A model generated the notes under the pieces. The model was not told the DNA's origin. It saw only the letters and a program-made list of their open reading frames with translations, and did no database searches. Shown piece after piece: positions 8,382 to 18,723 of a stretch of DNA of 64,000 nucleotides (positions are counted from its first letter, which is position 1; every line of letters starts with the position of its first letter). The stretch lies in contig NZ_ML675589.1 in the NCBI RefSeq assembly GCF_007826885.1, positions 47,714 through 111,713 of the forward strand, read 5' to 3'. Position numbers and translations under genes: made by a program. Source of the stretch: Candidatus Nitrosocosmicus arcticus. Its GTDB lineage: Archaea; Thermoproteota; Nitrososphaeria; Nitrososphaerales; Nitrososphaeraceae.

Positions 8382-9509
8382 TTATTCTTCATCTAATTCG
8401 TTCTGAAATGTATGCAGAAGGTCCGCTCTTTTGGTTACAAGCTCTCGATACCAGAATTCATTATAATGACTAACTGTTAAGAACAAAAATTCGAGGAATG
8501 GTTTTATCTTAATAGTATTATCTAGCATTTCTAATGCCAGGGATGCCTCAGTTAAATATGATTTACTCTTTTCTAAGGTTAACCTGAATCCAGTTTTTAC
8601 ATCATGAGTAAGGGTTGAATAAAATAGAGGCCACGACGGAGACTTGATTCCCTTAGTAACAATTGCATCTTGGATCTCATTGCCACACCCAACACTTTCT
8701 GCAGCGCTTGCCATACCTATATAATAAATTTCTGACAAAGGCCGTTGATTCAGACTCATATTTCTACCTGCTGTTCCAAGCACTGACCGGTATTTCTTGT
8801 AACTTCGTTCTAAATTATTGTAAGTAAGTTCAAGTTTTTTGGTTTTCAATTCATAATCGATTTGTTGACCTAAAAGGGCGTCATCAAAACCAGACTGAAA
8901 TTCTTCAAGTACTCCGGGTGCTGTTTCACTTATTTTTTGCTTTGCCAATAAAAGTATGTATGGATTAATGAATTTGTAGTCTTCAAGATAATCAATGTCT
9001 TCATCTTTATCCAAAATCCTATCCATAGGCTCGCTCAAATCGATGGCAATCAAATGTCCATCTATCACATTATTTCTCATTTTGTCATCTTGTAAACCCT
9101 TGCTCTCAGCGTAACCATCAAAAAGAGCATAAAATACGGGAAAAGTCATTTTTATGAAATTGGAATTAAGTATCCTATTGATCCTGTCAAACAAATCAGC
9201 CGGATTTTCCAACTTTAACTTGAGCGCTTTAATTTCTTCTGGAATAAGCTCTAATTCATGAGTACCACCAATTTCCTTTATGAAATCTCCGTGTGTCTGG
9301 ATAGGAGAAGAATCGGACTTTATTAATTTATAAATCCCATCTTTATATCTTTGGACAAAACCATCATACTCTATTTTTGATTTATTCAGATAGAATTTGA
9401 ATGATGTGTATTTTTTGTCCCGGATTAAACCACTTTTAAAAATTTTTCTCCCGGATGGGGTCATCAATAAATTCCGTTTGTTAAAAATATAATCGTCTTT
9501 ACCACTCAT
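8382..9509 (-). CDS. Conserved-looking protein of unknown function
   Basis: A 375-residue soluble protein that I cannot assign. There is no signal peptide and no membrane segment. The N-terminal 110 residues are basic and beta-rich (MTPSGRKIFKSGLIRDKKYTS), and the rest is mostly helical and acidic, with long amphipathic helices. There are no cysteine clusters or P-loop. It lies 33 bases upstream of rfcL and 41 bases downstream of rps7 on the same strand, so it may be expressed with replication and translation genes. Its composition and codon use look like its neighbours, so recent transfer is not indicated. Confidence 0.7.
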   Translation of the reverse strand: MSGKDDYIFNKRNLLMTPSGRKIFKSGLIRDKKYTSFKFYLNKSKIEYDGFVQRYKDGIYKLIKSDSSPIQTHGDFIKEIGGTHELELIPEEIKALKLKLENPADLFDRINRILNSNFIKMTFPVFYALFDGYAESKGLQDDKMRNNVIDGHLIAIDLSEPMDRILDKDEDIDYLEDYKFINPYILLLAKQKISETAPGVLEEFQSGFDDALLGQQIDYELKTKKLELTYNNLERSYKKYRSVLGTAGRNMSLNQRPLSEIYYIGMASAAESVGCGNEIQDAIVTKGIKSPSWPLFYSTLTHDVKTGFRLTLEKSKSYLTEASLALEMLDNTIKIKPFLEFLFLTVSHYNEFWYRELVTKRADLLHTFQNELDEE

Positions 9510-9550
9510 TGAATGTCACTAAATAAATGATAGAAATAGAGAGTTTGTAA

Positions 9551-10159
9551 TCATCTAGATGACATTGCAATCCTTTCCTGCTCATTTTTCTTTTTTATCG
9601 CATAACTGTTCATGTCGTTCTCAGAGGCCAACATAATTTCTCTGGCAAGTACCTCTTCCATGGCCTGAGGTGAAGAATAAGTCGACTCGCGTACTCCCTC
9701 GGCTATAAATCGCAAAGCTAGGTCCACCCTTCTTAAAGGTGAAACATCAACTGAAACATGATAAACCACACCACCATATACTATTCTGGTAGTATCCTCA
9801 TTTGGAGCTGCATTTTCTATTGCCCTTATAAGTAATTCTACAGGATTCTTACCGGTTTCTATTGAAATAATTTCGAGTGCCGTTTTTACAACGTTCATAA
9901 CCTTTGTCTTTTTACCTCCCATTCGCCCCGTATTTTTTGCATATCTTTTTCCAAAATGCATAAGTTTGTTGGTTAGACGTTCAATTATACTGACCTCTGC
10001 TTTTTTTAATCGCTGATGCTCATGACGTCCAAATGTTACCGGTATGGTCATTGAGGGATGTAAATGGATGACATTTTTCAGCCCTTCATCTACAATTTCG
10101 ATATTTCTTGTATCCCATTTGTTAAATAGGAGCATATTTACTTGTTCTTTTCCACTCAT
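9551..10159 (-). CDS. rps7: Ribosomal protein uS7
   Basis: A primary binding protein of the 30S head, which contacts the 3' major domain of 16S rRNA near the E and P sites. The family core spans about residues 50-202 and includes MHFGKRYAKNTGRMGGKK, NPVELLIRAIENAAP, VDVSPLRRVDLALRFI and a C-terminal EIMLASEND segment. The 202-residue length fits archaeal S7. It is last in the RNA polymerase/ribosomal cluster, 2 bases after rps12, and the classical rps12-rps7 order is kept. Confidence 0.97.
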   Translation of the reverse strand: MSGKEQVNMLLFNKWDTRNIEIVDEGLKNVIHLHPSMTIPVTFGRHEHQRLKKAEVSIIERLTNKLMHFGKRYAKNTGRMGGKKTKVMNVVKTALEIISIETGKNPVELLIRAIENAAPNEDTTRIVYGGVVYHVSVDVSPLRRVDLALRFIAEGVRESTYSSPQAMEEVLAREIMLASENDMNSYAIKKKNEQERIAMSSR

Positions 10160-10161
10160 TG

Positions 10162-10599
10162 TTATCGCCTAGGTTTCTCTTTCTTTCCTCTTACCAATTG
10201 ATTAAGTGATACACCATTAACTTTGAATACTTGCCATCTAACCCCCGGGATATCACCCATTGCACCACCCATTGAGCCCCCTATTCCTTCCAAAACCACT
10301 TCATCGTGTTCATCTACAAAGTTTAGTGCACCGTCTCGTGGCAAAAATGCAGTAATTGATTTTCCATTTTTTATTAATTGTACCCGCACACATTTTCGGA
10401 CTGCAGAATTAGGCTGTTTTGATTCGATGCCAACCTTTTCTAATACTATACCTCTGGCCTGTGGAGCACCCTCCAACGGATTAGCCTTCTTATCTAACAT
10501 TAACATTCTACGTTTATAATATTTATTTGACCATCGGGATCGCTTTCTTTTTGTTTTCAAAACTCTACCCGAGAATAATCCTAACGGTGATTTACTCAA
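10162..10599 (-). CDS. rps12: Ribosomal protein uS12
   Basis: A decoding-centre protein of the small subunit. At 145 residues it matches archaeal and eukaryotic S12/S23. The diagnostic segment [15 protein letters not shown] (about residues 61-75) is followed by [17 protein letters not shown], whose proline-rich loop sits near the A site. It lies 6 bases after nusA and 2 bases before rps7, within the rpoH-B-A operon. Confidence 0.98.
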   Translation of the reverse strand: MSKSPLGLFSGRVLKTKRKRSRWSNKYYKRRMLMLDKKANPLEGAPQARGIVLEKVGIESKQPNSAVRKCVRVQLIKNGKSITAFLPRDGALNFVDEHDEVVLEGIGGSMGGAMGDIPGVRWQVFKVNGVSLNQLVRGKKEKPRR

Positions 10600-10605
10600 T
10601 AAATA

Positions 10606-11076
10606 TCACATCTTTTCACTTTTAATTAATTGTTCCGGACTTATAACCAGGACGTTCGTAATATTGAAATATCTCTTCGCAAGTAGTCGCGCTTTGTCCA
10701 CATTCCTTCCATCTTTACCCACGACTAGTCCCTTTTTCTTGGCATCTGCAACAACTAAGGCTATTTTAGTTCCATCCAATCGATCGTTTATTCGAATTTC
10801 TTGAATAATATTTGAATTGAAAATATTTTTGACAAAATTAGTTGCATTCTCAGAATGTTCTACCAATTCTATTTTCTTATTAATCACGTTTTGTAATTGC
10901 TTAATATTGGACCCTCCTTTGCCAATTGCCATTCCCATTTGACCTCTATTCACAACAAAAATTACTCGTTCCATCTTTTCATCAATTATACAGTCTCGGG
11001 CATCAGCGGTCGTGACTGTCTGAAATAACGATAATAATCGAAACTCATCTGGAGATAATTTAATTTTTTCACTCAT
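10606..11076 (-). CDS. nusA: NusA-like KH-domain protein
   Basis: The archaeal NusA homologue consists of two KH domains only and is thought to take part in transcription elongation or termination by binding RNA. GxxG loops are visible in GMAIGKGGSNIKQL and GLVVGKDGRNVDKA. I place the start at ATG 11076 (MSEKIKLSPDEF). The longer reading begins at a TTG at 11097 and adds seven residues that do not look like the family. Its place between rpl30e and rps12 is the conserved archaeal arrangement. Confidence 0.93.
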   Translation of the reverse strand: MSEKIKLSPDEFRLLSLFQTVTTADARDCIIDEKMERVIFVVNRGQMGMAIGKGGSNIKQLQNVINKKIELVEHSENATNFVKNIFNSNIIQEIRINDRLDGTKIALVVADAKKKGLVVGKDGRNVDKARLLAKRYFNITNVLVISPEQLIKSEKM

Positions 11077-11212
11077 TTCAAGCGCACCCAACAACAAAAG
11101 AATATTTCATCCAAGTATAAATAATTCTCTCAAAGTTATCCCAATTTAAGTCTATTTTAAGACAGAAATTTTAGAAATATAGAAAATGATAAAAGAGCAC
11201 TAGCCATATTGA

Positions 11213-11515
11213 TTAACTACTAATTAACTCTTTTACTTCTTCATCTGAGACATTCTTTAATGAAACTACACTGGTTCCATAGGATAAGCTGCAAAGTCTT
11301 CCGAGGAGTACAGAATTACCCGGGTATTGGATTACAGAAATATCACTTTCTTCAGCAGACTTCTTTATTTTTTCTTCCTTTTCAGGGGTCAAGGACTTTG
11401 AAAGTACAATTATCTTTGTGCCTTTGATATACTGCAATACTTCTTTATATCCAGTTTTTATTTTGTTATTTGTTACTCCTTCCTTTAGGAATTTTGCCAA
11501 TTTCTTTTCATTCAT
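11213..11515 (-). CDS. rpl30e: Ribosomal protein eL30
   Basis: A 100-residue L7Ae/L30e-fold protein of the large subunit that binds kink-turn RNA. It shows the N-terminal helix KEVLQYIKGTKIIVLS, the GNSVLLGRLCS segment typical of L30e, and a short C-terminal helix. It lies 8 bases downstream of rpoA, and this linkage of L30e to the RNA polymerase large-subunit operon is conserved in archaea. Confidence 0.93.
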   Translation of the reverse strand: MNEKKLAKFLKEGVTNNKIKTGYKEVLQYIKGTKIIVLSKSLTPEKEEKIKKSAEESDISVIQYPGNSVLLGRLCSLSYGTSVVSLKNVSDEEVKELISS

Positions 11516-11523
11516 ATACTTCT

Positions 11524-14500
11524 CTATTCCTTGACACTCATATATAGATCAATCATTCCAGTACCAACTGGTACTGTGGCCCCGACTATTACATTTTCAG
11601 TAACTCCTTTTAATGGTTCCACTTGTCCCTCAAGTGCAGCCCTAGCTATTGTAGGGACAGTAATTTCAAAAGCGGCCCTTGCCAATACTGAAGTCTTTGT
11701 TCCAGCTATACCGTGACGGCCAATTTGCTGCAAGTATCCCTTTGAGGTCATCAAATCTGATACTAACATAATATGTCGGATATCAACTTCTAAACCCTGC
11801 TCCTCTAAAGTATTAGTGACTTCTTTGACTAGTGCGGTTCTCGCAGCTTCAATCCCAAGAGTTTGCCATATTTCAAATACATTGTTTGTGGTTATTCTGG
11901 ATACATCTATTCCTTCTACTAGTACCACTTTTGCCAAATTTGAACCAGCTGTCTGAATCACCCATTCATCATTTTGTTTTACAATTGTTACTCTTTCGAT
12001 ATCAGGTACACCCTTAACGCGCGCGTTCAATAACTTATTTCGTAGTGTTAGTAAAGTTTGAGCATCTGGTTCTTGAGACATGGAAATCTTTATAATAAGA
12101 CTATCTTCGTTTATGGTAACTTCGTATCTCTTCTTAGAACTTTTCAAAACTTCGTGGATTTCCTGTATAGACGTTCCTCTGTCAACTATCTTCTTTTCAG
12201 AGAAGAAAAATGACAAATTCCCACTGTAATCAGTATCGACTTTGTTTACTAGATCGGATATCCGTGTAAAAATAATCCTCTTTGCAACTTCTAAGGCTTT
12301 TTCTCTCGAGAATTTGTGCTCAGCATCAAGATAAATATCCATCGTAGGGGTAACCGGTTTCTTTCTTGCGTCCACTAACTCAATAAGTCTGGGTAAACCC
12401 AAAGTTACATTTCTTTCTTTTACCCCGGCGAAATGAAAAGTTCTCAAGGTCATCTGGGTACCTGGTTCTCCAATAGATTGAGCCGTAACAACTCCCGCTG
12501 CTTCTCCTGGTTCTATCAGGGCTTTGTCAAACAAATCCATTATCTTGTGCATTACTTTTTTAATCCCAGTCTTGCTAAGTGGGTATGCTATTAATGCCGC
12601 TTCAATTTCCTGGGTTAACTTTGTATTCATCTTTTCTTTGAATTTCAGCAACAGATCCTTCATTTCAGATTCACTAGTTTTGACTCCTTCATCAACAACG
12701 GATTCACTCTCAACCAACCTATTGATATTTACGGCATCACCATGATCGCTTTTAGCTGGATCAATACCATCATCCCCATAAACATACTGAATAATATTTC
12801 CATGTGGATCACGGACAGTTAAATCGTATTCAATTTTAAGATGTTCCAACGCATTTATGAGTCTGCGCTGCATATATCCTGATTGTTGAGTACGTACTGC
12901 AGTATCCACTAGACCCTCTCTACCCCCCATTGCATGAAAGAAAAATTCGATTGGGTTTAGTCCGTCCCTGTAGTTTGATTTAACAAAGCCCTTGGAATCA
13001 GGGTTTTGATCACCAGGCCTAAAATGTGGTAACGCCCTGTTCCTGTACCCCTTGATAATCCTTTTTCCACGGATTGATTGTTGACCCAAAGCTGCAGTCA
13101 TCTGTCCAATATTCAAAGTGGACCCTCTTGCCCCGGTTGAAGCCATGATTACCCCAGAGTTGTCATCAGGAAACGATCGGTCGGCAATTTTTCCCGCCCT
13201 GTCTCTTGCTCTCGAGAGTTCATTAACAACATATAGTTCCAAAGCTTCCTCTGGAGATAAACCTCTAGTTAAAGGCAATGTACCGTCATGATACTGTTTT
13301 ATCAATTCATCGATTTTACTATAAGTTTTTTGAATTACATCTTGAATTTCTTTCCGAGTTTCGTCGCTCAACCATAAATCAGAATACCCATAGCTAAATC
13401 CCCTGTGAGTAATGTATGTCTTTAACATAATAAGTATAGCATCCAGGAATTTTTTTGCTTCATCGTTACCGTAGTCCTTTGTAATTCTGTGAAGTACACT
13501 ATCAGGTTCTTCTGCACCTATTGAAGCTTTATCGATTACACCTGACATCAACTGTCCATTTTTTATGACAACATCCTTGCCCTGCAACTTTGAAGCTTTA
13601 TTCCACTTTGAAGTAATTACAAAGTTGAAATCCTTTGGTAAGAAAAGTGAAAACAACTGTTTGCCTGTAAAAAATCCTTTTCCATCCTTCTCTAAATGAG
13701 GTTTTGGTAAAGGTCCATTGTAACCACCCAAATATGCAAAATTAGATATTTCATCAGCAGTTAGTATCGTTTCATCCTTTGTTAGTAAGAATGCCCCAGT
13801 TATAAAATCACGTATACCGCCAATAATAGGACCGCCATATCTGGGCGAGATAAGTTGATCCTGAACCCTCATTAACAAGGCCGCTTCTGCCCTTGCCTCC
13901 TGGCTTTGTGGTACGTGCAAATTCATCTCGTCACCATCAAAGTCAGCGTTGTACGGTGGACATACAGCCGGGTGAAGCCTAAAAGTACGATAAGGAAGTA
14001 CTCTTACATTGTGAGCCATAATAGACATCCTATGCAATGATGGCTGTCGGTTAAATATTACAACATCCCCATCCATTAGATGACGCTCTACAGTATAGCC
14101 ATTCATCAATGAATCAGCAATAGTGGCTCGATCCGCGACATAGTCCAGCCTTATTTTTACACCGTCGGGTCGAATAATGTAATTAGCCCCAGGGTAATTG
14201 TTGGGCCCATTTAGAACAAGATTTTTGAGTTTATCGATATTCCAGGTAGAAACAGTTTCTGGTATTGTAAGTTTTTTTGCGACATCACTTGGTACACCCA
14301 CGTCTGATATGGTAAGGTTTGGATCAGGTGAAATAACGGTTCTGCTTGAAAAATCAACTCGTTTGCCCGATAGTGAGCCCCTAAATCGACCCTCTTTACC
14401 CTTAAGTCTCTGGGTTATGGTCTTTAATGGCCTTCCAGACCTGTGATGAGCCTGAGGGATGCCTGACACCTCATTGTCAAAGTAAGTTGTAACATGATAC

Positions 14501-15318
14501 TGCAATAAATCTACCAAATCCTGAACAATCAGAGGCGGTGTTCCAGCTTCTTTGCTCTCTTTGAGTCTCTGATTTACCCGAATAATATCTACCAGCTTAT
14601 GAGTCAAGTCATCCTCTGATCGAATACCTGTTTCTAGAATAATAGATGGTCTCACAGTTACTGGCGGAACAGGCAAAACTTGAAGAATGAACCACTCTGG
14701 TCGGGCGGTCTTAGGATCGTATCCTAACAATATTAGGTCGTCATTGGAAACATTTAGTAACCTCTCCCTAATTGTTATGGGTAGCAATCTATTTTCTCCT
14801 ACATCAGTTTTTTCAACAAAAATTGTAGGTTTTGTAAAAATGAGATCATATTGTTCTTTCTGACAGTGCGGACAAACCTTAACTTTCTTTGCTTTCTCAA
14901 TAATCTCGTCTTTGACGTTTTCAAGAGTAATTACAGCATATGCTGCCTTGCTCTCACGTAAGTTTTTATATTTTTCTAAATCTTCATTACTAAGTTTAAT
15001 CCGATTACACGATCTGCACGTTATCAAAAGCAATTTATGAATATCATCGATAAAAGCAATATGTAAAACGGGTTCTGCAAGTTCTATATGACCAAAATGC
15101 CCAGGACATCGGGCAGATGTATTTCCGCAGGTTGCACATTTTTGACCAGGCTCCAGCGTTCCGAGTCTGTTGTCCATTAACCCTCCTTGAACAGGCATTC
15201 CATCTTCATCATATGTTTCTGGTGCCGTAACCTCCGTAACACTAAACTTTCTTATTTCCACAGGCGACCAAATGCTAAATCTAATACCATCTAATATCTT
15301 GACAGATTCATCATTCAT
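11524..15318 (-). CDS. rpoA: DNA-directed RNA polymerase subunit A, unsplit (A' and A'' in one chain)
   Basis: The largest catalytic subunit, equivalent to Rpb1 and bacterial beta'. It is one 1264-residue reading frame. Most archaea split it into A' and A'', whereas thaumarchaea keep it whole, so this is a lineage marker. N-terminal zinc motifs (CATCGNTSARCPGHFGH near residue 60, and CRSC and CPHCQ pairs) are followed by the catalytic NADFDGDEMNLH near residue 458, which binds the two Mg ions. The trigger-loop/bridge-helix region includes PGEAAGVVTAQSIGEPGTQMTLRTFH near residue 960, normally at the start of A''. It lies 34 bases after rpoB. Confidence 0.98.
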   Translation of the reverse strand: MNDESVKILDGIRFSIWSPVEIRKFSVTEVTAPETYDEDGMPVQGGLMDNRLGTLEPGQKCATCGNTSARCPGHFGHIELAEPVLHIAFIDDIHKLLLITCRSCNRIKLSNEDLEKYKNLRESKAAYAVITLENVKDEIIEKAKKVKVCPHCQKEQYDLIFTKPTIFVEKTDVGENRLLPITIRERLLNVSNDDLILLGYDPKTARPEWFILQVLPVPPVTVRPSIILETGIRSEDDLTHKLVDIIRVNQRLKESKEAGTPPLIVQDLVDLLQYHVTTYFDNEVSGIPQAHHRSGRPLKTITQRLKGKEGRFRGSLSGKRVDFSSRTVISPDPNLTISDVGVPSDVAKKLTIPETVSTWNIDKLKNLVLNGPNNYPGANYIIRPDGVKIRLDYVADRATIADSLMNGYTVERHLMDGDVVIFNRQPSLHRMSIMAHNVRVLPYRTFRLHPAVCPPYNADFDGDEMNLHVPQSQEARAEAALLMRVQDQLISPRYGGPIIGGIRDFITGAFLLTKDETILTADEISNFAYLGGYNGPLPKPHLEKDGKGFFTGKQLFSLFLPKDFNFVITSKWNKASKLQGKDVVIKNGQLMSGVIDKASIGAEEPDSVLHRITKDYGNDEAKKFLDAILIMLKTYITHRGFSYGYSDLWLSDETRKEIQDVIQKTYSKIDELIKQYHDGTLPLTRGLSPEEALELYVVNELSRARDRAGKIADRSFPDDNSGVIMASTGARGSTLNIGQMTAALGQQSIRGKRIIKGYRNRALPHFRPGDQNPDSKGFVKSNYRDGLNPIEFFFHAMGGREGLVDTAVRTQQSGYMQRRLINALEHLKIEYDLTVRDPHGNIIQYVYGDDGIDPAKSDHGDAVNINRLVESESVVDEGVKTSESEMKDLLLKFKEKMNTKLTQEIEAALIAYPLSKTGIKKVMHKIMDLFDKALIEPGEAAGVVTAQSIGEPGTQMTLRTFHFAGVKERNVTLGLPRLIELVDARKKPVTPTMDIYLDAEHKFSREKALEVAKRIIFTRISDLVNKVDTDYSGNLSFFFSEKKIVDRGTSIQEIHEVLKSSKKRYEVTINEDSLIIKISMSQEPDAQTLLTLRNKLLNARVKGVPDIERVTIVKQNDEWVIQTAGSNLAKVVLVEGIDVSRITTNNVFEIWQTLGIEAARTALVKEVTNTLEEQGLEVDIRHIMLVSDLMTSKGYLQQIGRHGIAGTKTSVLARAAFEITVPTIARAALEGQVEPLKGVTENVIVGATVPVGTGMIDLYMSVKE

Positions 15319-15352
15319 TTATAAAGACCTCCATTATATAAAAACAAAAAGA

Positions 15353-18300
15353 TTAAACCTTCTCCTTTACCAATAAGCGTGGAGCGACATTTAAACTCAT
15401 CATTTCTTGCAATAACAATTTGAATGCATATGCAATAATAACACTGGAAATTTTTCCCTTGTCTCCACAGACCCTGCATACATATTTTCTCTGTTTTGTA
15501 TCAAAATATGATAATAAACCGCATCTCTCGCATACATTTATCTCTGCTTTATCAGATTCTTCTAAAAGTCTGTCCTTTAGCATCATTGACGCACCATAAG
15601 CAATTAGACAATCCCTTTCCATTTCTCCAAACCTCAACCCACCACCTCGAGCTCTACCTTCGGTAGGTTGCTTTGTTAGCATTTGAACTTGACCTCTTGC
15701 TCTACTATGGATCTTGTCGGCTACCATATGATGAAGTTTTTGATAGTACACTACGCCAACATATACGTCAACAGGGAATCTCTTCCCGGTCCTCCCGTCA
15801 TACATTACCTCTTTTCCGCTATGCTTGAATCCATAAGACTCCATTATATCCTTTATATCATTCAGTTTTTCCCCCAAAAATGCAGAGCCATCCACGATTG
15901 TGCCTCTCAAAGACGCTGCTTTGCCACCCAATGATTCCATGAACATCCCAACAGTCATTCTAGAAGGAAATGCATGAGGGTTGATCATTACATCTGGGAC
16001 TACGCCATCTTCTGTATAAGGCAAGTCCTCTTGGTTTACAAGCATGCCAACAACTCCTTTTTGACCATGTCTGGAGGCAAATTTATCACCTATCTCAGGA
16101 ATTCGCATATCTCTGACTCGAATCTTGTACATTTTGCCCCCTTCTACAGATTGAGTCATGATAACAGTATCGACCACCCCATTTTCGGATGGTCTAACGC
16201 CGATTGATGTGTCACGTCGATATGGACCCTTAACTTCAAACTCTTTGTATTCCTCCATGAATCTGGGCGGAGAGGTTCGGCCAATCAAAATATCACCCCC
16301 ATTAACAACTGATTCATGCATTATAGCACCATCCTGTTCCAACAAACGGTAAGATTTTTCTCCACGATAACCACGTATGTTTGCTTCAGAAGATGGGATC
16401 TCAAAAGTATCCTTCATCCCTCCCGGATACTGTTTAGCTTCAGCCTCATATACACGATAAAAGAATGTACGTGCTAATCCTCTATCTATTGATGATTTAC
16501 TAAAGACCACAGCATCTTCAATATTGTACCCTTCAAATGGTAAAACCGCTACTACACAATTTTGGCCAGTTGGTCGGTCATCTAATCCCAATAAATTTAT
16601 TGCTTTAGTGCTTACAACAGGCATCTGTGGATAAAGCATAAAATGTTGTCTTACATATGTACTCGCATTCATTAGTGGAGTAGAGAAGCCCAAGCTTTGT
16701 TTGGCCATTGCACTTTCGTACGTATTCCTAGGTGATTGATTATGTTCAGGGTACGGAATAATAGAGGCACCCACACCCAGTATCGAAGATAAGAAGATCT
16801 CAACATGAGTATGGTCGTTAGTTATATTCCTCAGTTCACTTGCAATATAACAATTTTCTTCCTCATTGGCGTCTACCAGTTCTATAATTCCCATGTATAA
16901 GAGGTCGGTCCATGACAAAAATTTCTTTGAAATTTTTTCGATCACTTCCTTTGTCAACAGTATATTTCCATCTTTTACGATTGCTAGGGGCCGCAACACC
17001 CTGCCTGAGTTACAACTGATATACAACCTTTTTGTTGCATTGTCATTCAAAGAAGAATAAAAATAGATTCCCATGTGAGGATGCATTCTACCAGATCGCC
17101 TCATAGTACGCAATCTGTTTGATAAATTACGACCATCTTCTATGTATCCAATTAATCGGCCATCGACAAATATTCTAGCACCTTTTTGTTTTAAATCATC
17201 ATTCGTCTCGTTCACATTTTGAACACCCAATTCGTATAACTTTTCAATTACATCAGATGATAAAACGCTGACTGAAATTACTGCAGATAGTGCCAAGTTT
17301 TTAACTAATCCACAATTAGAACCTTCTGGTGTTTCGGCTGGACAGATACGTCCAAAGTGAGTTGCATGCAAATCCCTAGCTTCAAAATTGGGTTGACTTC
17401 GACTTAGTGGAGACTGGATTCTCCTTAAGTGACTAACTGTAGACATGTAATTAGTTCTGTCTAGTAGTTGGGTAACACCGACCCTACCCCTACCCCAATT
17501 TCCGGTAGCTATTGCGTTGTTTAATTTGTCAGAAATAATTCCCGGCCTTACTGCGGCTGCAACTGCATTGATTCCTCGCTTTTGACCAGATCTTTCTAAT
17601 TGATACTTCATATCTCTAATAAGGTTCCTAAATGCAGTCCTGAATAAGTCTGCCAACATCTGACCTGCAAATTTTATGACTTTATTCCCATAATGATCCT
17701 TATCATCGGGTTCAATCCAATTAAGATTTAATTCAACTAATTTGCATGCGGATTCGCCTAAGAATAAGGCCTTTTCGTATCGGTTATCAGGATTCTTACC
17801 AAGATGAGGCAATAGCCCCCAGTCTAACAATGTTTCCGCTCGCTTTATTTGAAATTCTTCTAACATACCTGGTGCAATTCTTTTGCTTATGTAGATTATG
17901 GCGTCTCTACTAGTAACAACTTCGCCAGATTTTTCAAAAGAAGGTTCCAATTCGTCCTGGATAGTATCATTCAAAGAAACTGCATTTGCAATATCCTTAT
18001 CAGACTCCAAGCCTAGAGCTCGCACTAATATGATAAGGGGGATGTCAACTGGAGAACCTGGAATCTTTGAAACAATGGAACCATCAGGCCTCATAATCAA
18101 CTCTAATTTTGCACGATATCCAACAATTGAAGAGTATACTTTTGCCTTGTATAACATGCTACCTGCTGTTTCCTCGATATCAACGATGATCTTGTTATAA
18201 GAAAGATCCTCCAACCCAACTATTACCCTTTCTGAACCGTTGATGATGAAATATCCACCAGATTCCTTTGGGTCTTCCCCCACATCGATTAACTTTGTTT

Positions 18301-18715
18301 CAGAATAATTATGAAGCATACAGGCGTTTGACTTTACCATTACAGGCATATCACCAATATGGATAAATCTGGATTCCAAAGTTTTGCCCTCTTCAACTAT
18401 ACTGCATTCCAACATAATTGGAGAAGCGTAGGTTAAATTGCGAAGTCGAGCTTCGACTGGTGCTACGTGCGTAATTGAACCATCTAACTCCATGATCCTA
18501 GGCTGCTGCATTTTGATTTTTCCCAATTTAATTTTATAGGGATATTCGGCCGTTTCGATTTCTATCTCATTGACCTCGTCAATTATGCTTTGAAGTCCCC
18601 GCTCAATGAACTCGTTGTAAGAATTAAGATGCTGTTTTGCTACTCCCTCTCGTCGCAAAATATCGTTGATGATAGGCCACATATCTAATGAATTGTTGCT
18701 GATACTAACTGTCAT
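15353..18715 (-). CDS. rpoB: DNA-directed RNA polymerase subunit B, unsplit
   Basis: The second catalytic subunit (Rpb2/beta homologue). It is a single 1120-residue chain, not divided into B' and B'' as in euryarchaeal methanogens and halophiles. It has the hybrid-binding segments DRPTGQNCVVAVLPFEGYN and PEIGDKFASRHGQKG near residue 880, and a C-terminal zinc site CERCG with CRVCG near residue 1080. The gene lies 8 bases downstream of rpoH and starts at ATG 18715. Confidence 0.98.
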   Translation of the reverse strand: MTVSISNNSLDMWPIINDILRREGVAKQHLNSYNEFIERGLQSIIDEVNEIEIETAEYPYKIKLGKIKMQQPRIMELDGSITHVAPVEARLRNLTYASPIMLECSIVEEGKTLESRFIHIGDMPVMVKSNACMLHNYSETKLIDVGEDPKESGGYFIINGSERVIVGLEDLSYNKIIVDIEETAGSMLYKAKVYSSIVGYRAKLELIMRPDGSIVSKIPGSPVDIPLIILVRALGLESDKDIANAVSLNDTIQDELEPSFEKSGEVVTSRDAIIYISKRIAPGMLEEFQIKRAETLLDWGLLPHLGKNPDNRYEKALFLGESACKLVELNLNWIEPDDKDHYGNKVIKFAGQMLADLFRTAFRNLIRDMKYQLERSGQKRGINAVAAAVRPGIISDKLNNAIATGNWGRGRVGVTQLLDRTNYMSTVSHLRRIQSPLSRSQPNFEARDLHATHFGRICPAETPEGSNCGLVKNLALSAVISVSVLSSDVIEKLYELGVQNVNETNDDLKQKGARIFVDGRLIGYIEDGRNLSNRLRTMRRSGRMHPHMGIYFYSSLNDNATKRLYISCNSGRVLRPLAIVKDGNILLTKEVIEKISKKFLSWTDLLYMGIIELVDANEEENCYIASELRNITNDHTHVEIFLSSILGVGASIIPYPEHNQSPRNTYESAMAKQSLGFSTPLMNASTYVRQHFMLYPQMPVVSTKAINLLGLDDRPTGQNCVVAVLPFEGYNIEDAVVFSKSSIDRGLARTFFYRVYEAEAKQYPGGMKDTFEIPSSEANIRGYRGEKSYRLLEQDGAIMHESVVNGGDILIGRTSPPRFMEEYKEFEVKGPYRRDTSIGVRPSENGVVDTVIMTQSVEGGKMYKIRVRDMRIPEIGDKFASRHGQKGVVGMLVNQEDLPYTEDGVVPDVMINPHAFPSRMTVGMFMESLGGKAASLRGTIVDGSAFLGEKLNDIKDIMESYGFKHSGKEVMYDGRTGKRFPVDVYVGVVYYQKLHHMVADKIHSRARGQVQMLTKQPTEGRARGGGLRFGEMERDCLIAYGASMMLKDRLLEESDKAEINVCERCGLLSYFDTKQRKYVCRVCGDKGKISSVIIAYAFKLLLQEMMSLNVAPRLLVKEKV

Positions 18716-18723
18716 TACCTAGA

